From: Microvirga flocculans ATCC BAA-817
Lineage (GTDB): Bacteria; Pseudomonadota; Alphaproteobacteria; Rhizobiales; Beijerinckiaceae
Length of the DNA: 64,000 bases
Assembly: GCF_000518665.1 (NCBI RefSeq)
Contig: NZ_KI912469.1
Span: 3,376 to 67,375, forward strand
Direction: 5' to 3'
The position numbers were made by a program, and so were the translations under genes. Every line of letters begins with the position of its first letter. Positions within the stretch are counted from its first letter, which is position 1. The notes under the pieces were generated by a model. That model searched no databases, had not been told where the DNA came from, and saw nothing but the letters and a program-made list of their open reading frames with translations. Below, in pieces: positions 1 through 8,902 of the stretch.

Positions 1-2
1 GC

Positions 3-986
3 AATGCGGGCGCCAACTGGCTCAAGGGCCTCGGCGCCGACGACATCCTGCAGGGCGGGGCCGGCGGTGACACGCTCGAGGGCGGGGCGGGCTTCAACTG
101 GGCCTCCTATGCCAATGCCACGGCCGGGGTGACCGCGAGCCTGGCCAACCGCTTCGCCAATACCGGCGAGGCTTCGGGCGACGTGTACATCGACATCCGC
201 GGGCTGCAGGGGTCCAACTATGGCGACGTGCTGGTGGCCGACGCCACCGCCAACGGCAACGCCCTGTCGGGCCTGGGCGGCAACGACACCCTGGTCGGCG
301 GGGCCGGGGCCGACACGCTCGACGGCGGCGACGGCTTCGACACGGTGAGCTACTGGAATGCCGCCGCCGGCGTGCGGGCGAGCCTGTTCTACACCGGCTA
401 CAACAGCGGCGAGGCCCGGGGCGACAGCTACAGCAGCATCGAGGCGCTGGTGGGCTCGGTCTATGGCGACATGCTGCAGGGCAACGGGGTGGCCAACGCG
501 CTGTCCGGCGGCTCGGGCAACGACGAGCTCTTGGGCGGGGCCGGCAACGACACCCTCGACGGGGCGTGGGACCACGACACGCTGGTCGGCGGCGAGGGCG
601 CGGACGTGCTGACCGGCGGGGCCGGCCGGGACGTGTTCCGGTTCGAGGCCGGGCTGGGAGCGGGCCAGGTCGACACGCTCACCGACTTCTCGGCGGCGGA
701 AGGCGACCGGATCGAGCTCGAGACGCACCTGTTCCGGGCCTTCCCGGACGTGGTGCTGTACGAGACCGATGCGGGGCTGACCTACCTCAACAGCGTGCTC
801 AAGGCGGCGCAGTTCACGATCGGGGCGGCGGCGACGACCACGGCGCAGCGGATCGTCTACAACAGCGCGACGGGGGCGCTGTTCTACGACGCCGACGGCA
901 GCGGCAGCCAGGCCCAGGTGCAGTTCGCCCAGCTCAAGGCGGGCCTCGCCCTCTCCGCCGCCAATTTCGGCCTCTATACCCTCTGA
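3..986 (+). CDS. RTX-type calcium-binding protein, 5' end missing
   Basis: The reading frame is open from the first bases of the window, so this is the C-terminal part of a longer protein (about 327 residues visible). It carries repeated glycine/aspartate nonapeptides of the GGxGxDxLxGG kind (for example GGNDTLVGGAGADTLDGG and GGSGNDELLGGAGNDTLDG). These form calcium-binding parallel beta-rolls in the RTX family. Between the blocks is a repeated segment of the form VSYWNAAAGVRASL. The C-terminus (TDFSAAEGDRIELE, then a region ending in AANFGLYTL) resembles the terminal domain of serralysin-like proteins, which carries the type I secretion signal. No type I exporter lies in the window. The substrate or activity cannot be read from this part. 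A second, unrelated RTX protein lies at 59.8-60.6 kb. Confidence 0.9.
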   Translation, partial: NAGANWLKGLGADDILQGGAGGDTLEGGAGFNWASYANATAGVTASLANRFANTGEASGDVYIDIRGLQGSNYGDVLVADATANGNALSGLGGNDTLVGGAGADTLDGGDGFDTVSYWNAAAGVRASLFYTGYNSGEARGDSYSSIEALVGSVYGDMLQGNGVANALSGGSGNDELLGGAGNDTLDGAWDHDTLVGGEGADVLTGGAGRDVFRFEAGLGAGQVDTLTDFSAAEGDRIELETHLFRAFPDVVLYETDAGLTYLNSVLKAAQFTIGAAATTTAQRIVYNSATGALFYDADGSGSQAQVQFAQLKAGLALSAANFGLYTL

Positions 987-1024
987 CATCCGCCCGAGCG
1001 GAGCCAAACCCGAACGCCATCGCA

Positions 1025-1059
1025 AAAAAAGCCGGCCCCACACAAGGGCCGGCTTTCTT
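1025..1059 (+). terminator. Rho-independent terminator after the RTX gene
   Basis: An 11-bp perfect stem (AAAGCCGGCCC at 1028-1038 with GGGCCGGCTTT at 1046-1056) closes a 7-nt loop. It sits about 40 bp after the RTX stop codon. A-rich and T-rich flanks on the two sides would let it work in both directions. Confidence 0.85.
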
Positions 1060-1308
1060 GCGTGGCGAGGCGCGGGTGGAGAAAGCGACAGCCGGTACCT
1101 GTGCCGGGGCTCGGCATATCCTGCGCGGAGTGGCCTCTATCAGGGCACTTTCGGCAAAGTGGATCGGGTGCAGCGTTAGAAAGGCGGTACGGCAACAAAA
1201 GGCATGATCCCGTGGAAAGGGAGGCAACTCTCGCCGCTCCGTCCGGCATGCAGCCTCGAGCACAAAAGCCGGAACCGGTTCTGTGGGGAAGGAAGCCCCA
1301 CACCGAAT
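1060..1308. other. Intergenic stretch without a recognisable gene
   Basis: No supported coding frame is seen between the RTX terminator and the repeats that precede the kinase 3' end. The only recognisable segment is near 1146-1165 (cactttcggcaaagtggatc), which looks like a decayed copy of the dispersed GGATCC-centred repeat found at 1431, 24870, 30634 and 62711. Confidence 0.5.
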
Positions 1309-1378
1309 GCATCGAACGCAAAAGTGGGATGCGATTTTACGGAGAAAGATTCAACGGGGCAAAAGCGTAAAGCATTCA
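1309..1378 (+). repeat. Dispersed intergenic repeat, AAAAGTGGG family
   Basis: Begins with a 21-bp segment (GCATCGAACG at 1309 running to 1329) that is identical to 52160-52180. Similarity continues weakly for about 40 bp in both copies. A third relative, as an inverted palindrome, lies at 57262-57306. Repeats of this type (GCATCGG..AAAAGTGG) are common between genes in Rhizobiales genomes. Confidence 0.7.
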
Positions 1379-1430
1379 GCCTGATGTCGATTTCACAACC
1401 GATGCCGGATGGAAACGATGCGACACACGC

Positions 1431-1491
1431 GGCTTGGCCATGCTGCAGCTTTCAACGTCGAACCGGATCCACTTCTCGTCGAGCAGTCTAA
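1431..1491. repeat. Dispersed repeat, GGATCC-centred family, overlapping a stop codon
   Basis: This copy contains the core GAACCGGATCCACTTC and resembles 24870-24948, 62711-62780 and, in reverse, 30634-30690. Read on the minus strand it begins with the TAG that ends the sensor kinase gene. It is more degenerate than the copy at 24.9 kb, and its flanking arms pair imperfectly. Confidence 0.75.
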
Positions 1492-3815
1492 GCCGCAGCG
1501 TCGGCCAGAGCGATCTCGGCACTGGTGTTCTCGGTGAGCGGCAGGTGAACCAGCACGATGGTGCCGACGCCTTCCTGGCTCTTGATGCGCAGGTTGCCGC
1601 CGTGGAGCTCGGTGAGGGAACGCGCGATGGCGAGGCCCAGCCCCGAACCCTTGTAGCTCTTCGAGAACTCCGTCTCCACCTGCTCGAAAGGCTGGCCCAG
1701 CTTGTGCAGGGCATGCGCCGGAATGCCAATGCCGTTATCTTCGACATAGATGTTAACGGCGTTGCCGGCCTGGCGCGTGCGCACCGTGATGCAGCCGCCC
1801 TCGCTCGTGAACTTCGTGGCGTTCTGGAGAAGGTTGACGAGGATCTGATGCAGAGCCCGCTCGTCGGCGGGCACCACGATATCCTCCGGGCTGACGTCGA
1901 CGGTGATCGAAAGGTTCTTGGCCTTCGTCTGTTCGCCAACCAGTTTGAGCGCGCGCTGGATCGAGGCGTGAACCTCGATCGGCTGCTTGGTCAGGGACGT
2001 GCGTCCTGCCTCGATGCGGGACATGTCGAGAATGTCGTTGATGACCGAGAGGAGATACTCGCCGCTCGAGCGGATGTCGGAGCAGTATTCTTCGTACTTC
2101 TCGGAGCCGAGCGAGCCGAAGATGCCGCTTTGCATGACTTCCGCGAAGCCGATGATCGCATTGAGCGGCGTGCGCAGCTCATGGCTCATGTTCGCCAGGA
2201 ACTCGGACTTGGCGCGGTTCGCGCTCTCGGCCTGAGCCTTCTGGTCGAGATAGCGCTCGGCGAGATCGGCGAGCTGGTGGGTCTGCGCCTCGAGCTTCTG
2301 GCGCGATTGCTTGAGGTCGAGAACCGTGGCGATGAGCTCCTTCTCGGACTCCACGAGGCGATGCTCGTGGCGCTTGAGGGCGGTGATGTCCGTGCCGACG
2401 GAGACGTAGCCGCCATCCTTCGTGCGCCGCTCGTTGATCTGGAGCCAACGACCGTCCTGCAGGCGCGCTTCGAAGGTGCGCGCTCCCACATCCTGCTGCT
2501 CGCGGCGCAGGAACTGGTGCTGCACTTCCGGCGGACGGCCCAGTGCCATCACTTCCGCATAGGACTTGCCCTGAAGCTGGGCATCCGGCGGCAGCTCGTG
2601 CAGCTTCTGGAACTTGGAATTGCAAAGCACGAGGTTGTTGTTGGCGTCCCACAGCACGAACGCCTCGGAGATCGCCTCGATGGCGTCGTGCAGGCGCGCA
2701 TCGGCTTTCGCGGTCTTCTCTTCGAGGCCGCGCTGCTCGGTCACGTCGACGGCGATGCCGACGAGATGGCTCGCGGCGTCGTCCGGATCGTTCATCAGCT
2801 CGGCGCGGGCGCGCAGCCATACCCAGTCGCCCGTGATGCTGCGGATACGGAACTCGTAATCGACGAGGGATGTGCTGGCGGAAGCCAATTGCTCGGCGAG
2901 GGTGAAGAGGTCCTGATCCTCGGGGTGGATCATGGCGTTCACTTCGCCGAAGGAGAGGAACTCGTCCTGCCGCTCGTATCCGAGCAGCTCGTACATGGAA
3001 TCGGACCAGTAGATCCGTCCGCGGCCGATGTCCCAATCCCACAGGCCGCAGCGTCCGCGATTGAGAGCGGAATCGATCCGGTCGCGCACCTTCTCGCAGA
3101 CTTCGTCTGCGGCGCGGGCGCGATTCGCCTGCATGACATAGGCCACGCCGATGCCCAGAAGCACCGTGATCGTGGCGCCGAGCAAGGAGACATGGCCGAT
3201 CGTGCGCGACCACCAGCCGGAGAGAATGTGCGGCATCGGCTGCACGAGCGCGATCTGGCCGGACGAGGCGGGAAGCGAGCGCACCGTCGCCATCCCTTCC
3301 AGATCCCCCGGCAGCTTGATCGTCATGACGCCTGCACGATCCGCAAAGAGCATCAGCGGCTGCGCATCGCCGAGAATATCGGAGAGTTTGGCCGGAGCCT
3401 CCTCCATCGACGGATGCACGGCCAGGATCGCGCCTGCCTGATCGACCAGCATCAGCGTGCGGCTCTGCGTGAGGGCGCTCGGCGGCATCTCCTTCGCAAG
3501 CTGCTCCAGGTGAGCCTTCGCCTGCGCACGGTCTGCCGGCGCCGGAAGAGGGCCGAGCTTCGCGGCGGCAAGCGAGGCGATGATGTCGATGTCGCTGATC
3601 GCGTCGAAAAGCGTGTCCTTGCGGCCGTCGCGGATCTGAACCCACGCGCTGCCTGCAAGTGTGATGAGGAACAGGATCAGAAGAGCGGGAACCGCCAGTC
3701 GCAGCAGCGGCTCATATTGTTCGAGCCGACGATATGCAGGGTTCGCGTCAGATCGCGTTACCCCTAGAATCGTACCCGCACGTGCGGGTACGCATGCGGT
3801 CACCGCCCCCGCCAT
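1488..3815 (-). CDS. PAS-domain sensor histidine kinase, PleC/DivJ-like
   Basis: A 775-residue membrane sensor kinase. One transmembrane helix lies near residues 38-58 (LLRLAVPALLILFLITLAG) and a second near 205-230. A periplasmic sensor stretch sits between them. Two PAS domains follow (LWDWDIGRGRIYWSDSMYEL and AFVLWDANNNLVLCNSKF). The HisKA H-box is NMSHELRTPLNAIIGF, with phosphoacceptor His545. The ATPase domain has an N-box (NLLQNATKF), a G1 box (VEDNGIGIP) and a G2 box (GSGLGLAI). The block FGSLGSEKYEEYCSDI after the H-box is typical of PleC and related cell-cycle kinases of alphaproteobacteria. There is no receiver domain, so phosphate must pass to a separate regulator such as DivK or PleD (inference). 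The first ATG is used, but the first 20 codons contain a 22-bp palindrome and the true start may be further in. Confidence 0.85.
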   Translation of the reverse strand: MAGAVTACVPARAGTILGVTRSDANPAYRRLEQYEPLLRLAVPALLILFLITLAGSAWVQIRDGRKDTLFDAISDIDIIASLAAAKLGPLPAPADRAQAKAHLEQLAKEMPPSALTQSRTLMLVDQAGAILAVHPSMEEAPAKLSDILGDAQPLMLFADRAGVMTIKLPGDLEGMATVRSLPASSGQIALVQPMPHILSGWWSRTIGHVSLLGATITVLLGIGVAYVMQANRARAADEVCEKVRDRIDSALNRGRCGLWDWDIGRGRIYWSDSMYELLGYERQDEFLSFGEVNAMIHPEDQDLFTLAEQLASASTSLVDYEFRIRSITGDWVWLRARAELMNDPDDAASHLVGIAVDVTEQRGLEEKTAKADARLHDAIEAISEAFVLWDANNNLVLCNSKFQKLHELPPDAQLQGKSYAEVMALGRPPEVQHQFLRREQQDVGARTFEARLQDGRWLQINERRTKDGGYVSVGTDITALKRHEHRLVESEKELIATVLDLKQSRQKLEAQTHQLADLAERYLDQKAQAESANRAKSEFLANMSHELRTPLNAIIGFAEVMQSGIFGSLGSEKYEEYCSDIRSSGEYLLSVINDILDMSRIEAGRTSLTKQPIEVHASIQRALKLVGEQTKAKNLSITVDVSPEDIVVPADERALHQILVNLLQNATKFTSEGGCITVRTRQAGNAVNIYVEDNGIGIPAHALHKLGQPFEQVETEFSKSYKGSGLGLAIARSLTELHGGNLRIKSQEGVGTIVLVHLPLTENTSAEIALADAAA
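3771..3792. promoter_or_regulatory. 22-bp perfect palindrome at the kinase start
   Basis: The two 11-bp halves CGTACCCGCAC and GTGCGGGTACG are exact reverse complements with no spacer. The element falls over codons 8-15 of the kinase gene as called. It may be an operator if the real start is downstream. Confidence 0.45.
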
Positions 3816-3986
3816 GCGATGCTTCCTCCGGAACCATTGTCGTCCTGTTTCGGAGGACGTGCCGCATCTCTCCGAATCACTAACAATAGAATCTTGAGCG
3901 GGTGATTTGTCTAGTTGGTAGAACCCCTAGGTTAATAAAAAATTTCCTATCCTGCATTCCCTTGGGGAAATCCCGGAAAACCCGGT

Positions 3987-4008
3987 AACCTCTTCAAACA
4001 AAGAGGTT
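3987..4008 (-). terminator. Hairpin at the 3' end of pepN
   Basis: On the minus strand AACCTCTT (4001-4008) pairs with AAGAGGTT (3987-3994) around a 6-nt loop, overlapping the pepN stop codon. The downstream T run is weak, so termination is only probable. Confidence 0.5.
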
Positions 4009-6658
4009 ATTTCGCTTGTCCCTGGTCGAGCGTGCGACTCACGATGTCGCCTACGTCGCGGGAAAGATTGGGCTTTTGTGCAATCGATTGCAGGGCTTCT
4101 TCGGCATGCCTGCGACGGGTGCCTTCCATCATCCGCCACGTGCTGAAAGCGGTCAGCAGCCGGGCCGCGAGTTGTGGATTGAGCGCGTCCGCGCGCAGCA
4201 CGATGGATGCGAGGAAGCGATAACCCGCTCCGTCGGTGCGGTTGAACTGAACCTGATTCAGCATGGCGAAGCTGCCGATCAACGAACGCACGCGGTTGGG
4301 ATTGGCGATCGAGAAGCCGGGATGCTCCATCAGGCGCGTGACCCGTTCGAGCGTTCCATCCTCCGGAATGGCGGCCTGCAATGCGAACCACTTGTCGAGC
4401 ACCAGAGGCTCGTTGCGGTAGCGCTCGCCGAAGCGGGACAGGGTCTCCTCGCGCGCCGCGCCCGGCAGGGTCGTGAGCACGCTCAGCGATGCGAGTCGGT
4501 CCGTCATGTTGCTTGCGGTTTCGAACTGCGTCACCGCGAGCGTTTCGCCCATGCTCCGGTCGGCGGCGGCAAGCAGGTCGAGACAGGCATTGCGCAGGGA
4601 GCGCCGCCCGGCGCTTTCCGCATCCGGGCTGTAAGATCCTGAAACGGCGAGCGCCTCGTAGAGCCCGTGCAGGCGCTGCGACGAGGCCTTGCCGATGCGC
4701 CGGCGCATGTCGGTGCGCGCGCGGTGAATCGCATCGGGGTCGACATCCTTGCCGATGTCCTGCGCCACATCCGCTTCGCTCGGGAGCGTTAGGACGAGCG
4801 CCGCGAAGGCCGGATCGGCAAGGGCGTCCGAATCCATGAACGCGCACAGGGCTTCCGAGAAGGCGTCGATCTCCTCGTCGAGCTTTTGCGCCCCCGTCGA
4901 GAGGGCGGCGAGCAGCCGCATCGCAACGGTCTGCGCCGCCTGCCAGCGGTTGAACGAGTCCGTGTCATGCCGCAGCAGGACGAGCAGCTCTTCGTTGGGC
5001 AGATCGAGGGAGAGCTTCACCGGAGCCGAGAAGCCCCTGAACAGGGATGGAACCGGCAGGGCGGGGACGTTCGTGAAGGTGATGCTGTCGGCAGGCTCGT
5101 CGAACAGGAAGACCCCCCGCGCGTCCACGCGATCGCAGGCAGCCCCAAGCGGCGACCCGTCATGCGACACGAGACCGAGCGCGACGGGAATCGCCATCGC
5201 TTCCTTCGTCGGCTGTCCCGGCGTCGGAGGAGTGTTCTGCGTGAAGTCGAGGCGATAGGTCTGCGCCGCCTCGTCGTAATGTCCCTTCACGGCGACGCGC
5301 GGCGTTCCGGACTGTTCGTACCAGCGGGCGAACTGGGTCAGGTCGCGGCCGGTCACGTCCGTAAAGGCCGCCAGGAAATCCTCCACCGTCGCTGCCGTGC
5401 CGTCGCAGCGGTCGAAATAGAGATCCATGCCGCGCCGGAAATCGTCGTCGCCGATGATCGTCTTGAGCATGCGCACGATCTCGGCACCCTTCTCGTAGAC
5501 GGTGGCGGTGTAGAAGTTGTTGATCTCGCGATACTGGCTCGGGCGGACGGGGTGGGCGAGAGGACTCGCATCCTCGAGGAATTGCCGCGCCCGCAGCGTC
5601 TTGACCTCAGCGATTCGATGCACGGGACGGGAGCGCTCGTCCGACGAGAACTCCTGGTCGCGGAAGACCGTCAGGCCTTCCTTGAGGCAAAGCTGGAACC
5701 AGTCGCGGCAGGTCACGCGATTGCCGGACCAGTTGTGGAAATATTCGTGCGCGATGATCGCTTCGATGTTCGCGTAATCCTGATCGGTCGCGGTCTCCGG
5801 GCTCGCCAGCACGTATTTGTCGTTGAAGATGTTGAGGCCCTTGTTCTCCATCGCGCCCATGTTGAAGTCGGAGACGGCGACGATATTGAACACGTCGAGA
5901 TCGTACTCGCGCCCGAAGACCCGCTCGTCCCAGCGCATGGAGCGTTCGAGAGCATCGAGAGCGTAATCGGCACGATCCTCCTTGCCCGGCTCCACATAGA
6001 CGGCGAGTTCGACCTTGCGGCCGCTCATGGTCGTGAAGGTCTTGCCGACGCGGCCGAGGGATCCTCCCACGAGCGCAAAGAGATAGGAGGGCTTGGGATG
6101 CGGGTCGTGCCAGACCGCGTAATGTCGGTCGGTGCCCTCGACCGGGCCGCTCTCGACGGGATTGCCGTTGCCCAGAAGAACGGGGGCTTCGCTGCGTTCC
6201 GCCTCGATGCGGGTGGTGTAGACGGACAGAATATCGGGTCGGTCGAGGAAATAGGTGATGCGCCGGAAACCTTCGGCCTCGCATTGCGTGCAGTAATTGC
6301 CGCCCGAGCGGTAGAGGCCCATGAGCTTGGTATTCGCCGTGGGGTCGATCTCGGTCTCGATCGTCAGCGTGAAGGGCTGTCGCGGAGCCTGGGCGATCTT
6401 CAGGGATTGAGGAGACGCATCGAACTCCTCCCCGGTCAGGATCCTTCCGTCCAGGGACACGGCCTTCAGGTTCAGCTCGTCGCCGTCGAGCACGAGGGGG
6501 GCATCCGGGCGTCCCTCCGGGTTGGGCCTCATCCTGAGCGTGGCGACGACCCGCGTCTGTGTCGGATGGAGCCTGACGTCGAGTTCGAGGTGGTCGATCA
6601 GAAAGTCGCTGGGCCGGTAGTCTTCAAGGCGGACGATCGGAGTTGTATCGGTGCGCAT
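4007..6658 (-). CDS. pepN: Aminopeptidase N (M1 zinc metallopeptidase)
   Basis: Removes N-terminal amino acids from peptides in the cytoplasm. The M1 exopeptidase motif GAMENKGL and the zinc site HEYFHNWSGNR, followed 18 residues later by the third ligand in LKEGLTVFRDQEF, are intact. The length of 883 residues fits the E. coli PepN type. The ATG at 6658 (MRTDTTPIVRL) is preferred to the TTG at 6691 because PepN proteins begin at this point. The gene stands alone, with a hairpin at its stop codon. It is read away from glyoxalase I, so the 160-bp gap upstream holds promoters for both. Nothing odd is seen. Confidence 0.95.
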   Translation of the reverse strand: MRTDTTPIVRLEDYRPSDFLIDHLELDVRLHPTQTRVVATLRMRPNPEGRPDAPLVLDGDELNLKAVSLDGRILTGEEFDASPQSLKIAQAPRQPFTLTIETEIDPTANTKLMGLYRSGGNYCTQCEAEGFRRITYFLDRPDILSVYTTRIEAERSEAPVLLGNGNPVESGPVEGTDRHYAVWHDPHPKPSYLFALVGGSLGRVGKTFTTMSGRKVELAVYVEPGKEDRADYALDALERSMRWDERVFGREYDLDVFNIVAVSDFNMGAMENKGLNIFNDKYVLASPETATDQDYANIEAIIAHEYFHNWSGNRVTCRDWFQLCLKEGLTVFRDQEFSSDERSRPVHRIAEVKTLRARQFLEDASPLAHPVRPSQYREINNFYTATVYEKGAEIVRMLKTIIGDDDFRRGMDLYFDRCDGTAATVEDFLAAFTDVTGRDLTQFARWYEQSGTPRVAVKGHYDEAAQTYRLDFTQNTPPTPGQPTKEAMAIPVALGLVSHDGSPLGAACDRVDARGVFLFDEPADSITFTNVPALPVPSLFRGFSAPVKLSLDLPNEELLVLLRHDTDSFNRWQAAQTVAMRLLAALSTGAQKLDEEIDAFSEALCAFMDSDALADPAFAALVLTLPSEADVAQDIGKDVDPDAIHRARTDMRRRIGKASSQRLHGLYEALAVSGSYSPDAESAGRRSLRNACLDLLAAADRSMGETLAVTQFETASNMTDRLASLSVLTTLPGAAREETLSRFGERYRNEPLVLDKWFALQAAIPEDGTLERVTRLMEHPGFSIANPNRVRSLIGSFAMLNQVQFNRTDGAGYRFLASIVLRADALNPQLAARLLTAFSTWRMMEGTRRRHAEEALQSIAQKPNLSRDVGDIVSRTLDQGQAK

Positions 6659-6852
6659 CAGCTGCTCGTTGTGAAACTCAGTAACGTTCAAGTTAGGGCC
6701 CAGGGACGAGACCGCCAGCCTGCTTGGAGCAGGTTCCCTTAAAAGTCACTTGATCTTGGCCAAATCCAAGGCTTTTTCCGCGCAAGAAAATGGAGCCCCT
6801 TGATCTCTCTGTGAAATCGGTCATGACCTAATCCGACCGAAAGGAGACGATC

Positions 6853-7293
6853 ATGGAATACCTGCACACGATGGTTCGCGTCTCGAACCTCGAGCAATCC
6901 CTCGACTTCTTCTGCAACAAGTTCGGCCTCGTGGAGGTCCGCAGGACCGAGAACGAGAAGGGCCGCTTCACCCTGGTTTTCCTGGCGGCCCCCGGCGATG
7001 TGGAGAAGGCCAGGGACACCAAGGCGCCGCTCCTGGAGCTCACCTACAACTGGGACGAGCATGAATATGCGGGCGGCCGCAATTTCGGCCATCTCGCTTA
7101 CCGGGTGGACGATATCTACGAAACCTGCCGCAAGCTGATGGAGGCAGGCGTTACCATCAACAGGCCGCCGCGCGACGGCTACATGGCCTTCGTCAAGACA
7201 CCCGACAACATCTCCATCGAGTTGCTTCAGCGCGGCGAGCCCAAGCCCGTGCAGGAGCCCTGGGCCTCCATGCCCAACACCGGCACCTGGTAG
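6853..7293 (+). CDS. gloA: Lactoylglutathione lyase (glyoxalase I)
   Basis: A 146-residue VOC-fold metalloenzyme that converts the hemithioacetal of methylglyoxal and glutathione to S-lactoylglutathione. It begins [20 protein letters not shown], with the metal-binding His5 in the position usual for GloA. The substrate-site motifs [20 protein letters not shown] and the terminal DNISIELLQ are present. The ribosome site GAAAGGAG lies 6 nt before the ATG. It is transcribed towards the xanthine dehydrogenase cluster, but a gap of about 120 bp suggests a separate unit. Glutathione reductase, which serves the same thiol pool, is 27 kb away. Confidence 0.95.
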   Translation: MEYLHTMVRVSNLEQSLDFFCNKFGLVEVRRTENEKGRFTLVFLAAPGDVEKARDTKAPLLELTYNWDEHEYAGGRNFGHLAYRVDDIYETCRKLMEAGVTINRPPRDGYMAFVKTPDNISIELLQRGEPKPVQEPWASMPNTGTW

Positions 7294-7416
7294 GCGCGAG
7301 CCTCCTCACCGGATATCCCGCGTCTTCGGCGGCGTGCCCCTTGGCGAAACCGTCTTGCTCCGTCATTCTACCCGGCCCACCATAACAAAGCCGGGCGCAA
7401 CCGGCGGAGGAACATT

Positions 7417-8898
7417 GTGGTACGAGACAGAATCCGCTTCTGGCGGCAGGGACGAGCCGTCGAGGTTTCCGGTTTCCATCCGCGCACCACGCTCCTGGAC
7501 TACTTGAGGCTTCAGGAGCGGCGCGTCGGCACCAAAGAGGGTTGCGCGGAAGGCGATTGCGGCGCCTGCACCGTGGCCCTGGGCCGGGCAAGAGGCGGGC
7601 GCGTGCATTACGAGCCCGTCAATGCCTGCATCCTGCTGCTGGGCCAGATCGACGGCGCGGAACTCGTCACGATCGAGGACCTGGCGTCCCAGGGCGACCT
7701 GCATCCGGTTCAATCCGCCATGGTGGCGGCCCATGGCTCGCAATGCGGCTTCTGCACGCCCGGCATCGTGATGAGCCTCTTCACGCTCTATCATGGGGGC
7801 GAGAGGCCCGTGAGCCGCGAGACGGTCAACGATGCGCTCGCCGGCAATCTCTGCCGCTGCACCGGCTACAGGCCCATCGTGGACGCGGCGCTCCAGGCCT
7901 GCGGCGATGAGCCGAACGACACCTTCACCGCGCTCAACGATCGGACCTTCCGGGAGCTCATGGAGCTGTCCGATGGTCGAGATGTCTTCATCGGCGATGA
8001 GACCTGTTTCTTCGCAGCTCCCGCCAGCGAGGATGCTCTCGCCGCGCTTTATGCACGGCATCCCGATGCCACGCTCGTCGCCGGCTGCACCGATGTGGGA
8101 TTGTGGATCACCAAAGGCATGGCCGAGATCGAGAAGGTGATCTGGCTCGGGCGCGTGGCCGGTCTCGATCTGATCGAGGAATCCTCGGACAGGCTCGGCA
8201 TCGGCGCGATGACGACCCATGCAGAGGTTCATCCGTCCCTCGCGCGGATCGATCCCGATCTGGGCGAACTCCTGCGTCGCTTCGGATCGGCGCAGGTGCG
8301 CGCCTCCGGCACCGTCGGAGGCAACATCGCCAACGGCTCGCCCATCGGCGATCTCGCCCCGGCGCTGATTGCCCTGGGGGCCGAGCTCGAACTGCGCCAG
8401 GGTGAAGCCACGCGCAGGATGCCGCTGGAAAACTTCTTCATTGCCTATCGCAAGCAGGACCGCCTGCCCGGCGAGTTCGTGCGGCGCATCGCGGTGCCGA
8501 AGCTGAAGGCGCACGACATCTTCCGCGCCTACAAGATCTCGAAGCGGTTCGACGAGGACATCTCGGCGGCGATGGGCGCGTTCAAGTTCACCCTCGACGG
8601 CCGACGCATTGCGGAAGCCCGCGTCGCCTTCGGCGGAATGGCGGCAACGCCCAAGCGCGCCCCGGAGACCGAGAAGGCGCTTGCGGGCCTCTCGCTCGAT
8701 GAGCCTTCGCGCTGGGGCGAGGCCATGGCGGCCGTCGCCCGCGATTACCAGCCCCTCGACGACCATCGCGCATCGGCCGCCTACCGTGCGACGGTCGCGC
8801 GCAATCTCGTCTTCAAGGCCTTGAGCGAAACCGCGTCGGGCGAGACCCGTGCGACGCGTCTCGTGGGCCGGCGCGATGCGCGGCAGGCGGCGGAGTAA
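7417..8898 (+). CDS. xdhA: Xanthine dehydrogenase small subunit (2Fe-2S and FAD)
   Basis: A 493-residue electron-transfer subunit of bacterial xanthine dehydrogenase, which oxidises hypoxanthine and xanthine to urate. The N-terminal plant-type ferredoxin cluster uses GCAEGDCGACTV. The second 2Fe-2S domain has QCGFCTPGIVM and CRCTGYRPI. The FAD domain follows from about residue 185 (ATLVAGCTDVGLWITKG; SGTVGGNIANGSPIGD). Translation starts at GTG 7417, supported by a GGCGGAGG site 6 nt upstream. It is first of a tight cluster: xdhB begins 4 bp after its stop, then xdhC and a guanine deaminase. Confidence 0.95.
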   Translation: MVRDRIRFWRQGRAVEVSGFHPRTTLLDYLRLQERRVGTKEGCAEGDCGACTVALGRARGGRVHYEPVNACILLLGQIDGAELVTIEDLASQGDLHPVQSAMVAAHGSQCGFCTPGIVMSLFTLYHGGERPVSRETVNDALAGNLCRCTGYRPIVDAALQACGDEPNDTFTALNDRTFRELMELSDGRDVFIGDETCFFAAPASEDALAALYARHPDATLVAGCTDVGLWITKGMAEIEKVIWLGRVAGLDLIEESSDRLGIGAMTTHAEVHPSLARIDPDLGELLRRFGSAQVRASGTVGGNIANGSPIGDLAPALIALGAELELRQGEATRRMPLENFFIAYRKQDRLPGEFVRRIAVPKLKAHDIFRAYKISKRFDEDISAAMGAFKFTLDGRRIAEARVAFGGMAATPKRAPETEKALAGLSLDEPSRWGEAMAAVARDYQPLDDHRASAAYRATVARNLVFKALSETASGETRATRLVGRRDARQAAE

Positions 8899-8902
8899 GG
8901 CC

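Noticed and set aside
1434-3767. A 777-codon open frame on the plus strand opposite the sensor kinase
   Set aside because: It mirrors the kinase gene, whose own frame has complete PAS, HisKA and ATPase motifs. The plus-strand translation has no domain and is a by-product of GC-rich codon usage.
4886-6742. A 618-codon open frame opposite pepN
   Set aside because: Antisense to a fully conserved M1 peptidase. Its translation is a composition artefact without recognisable motifs.
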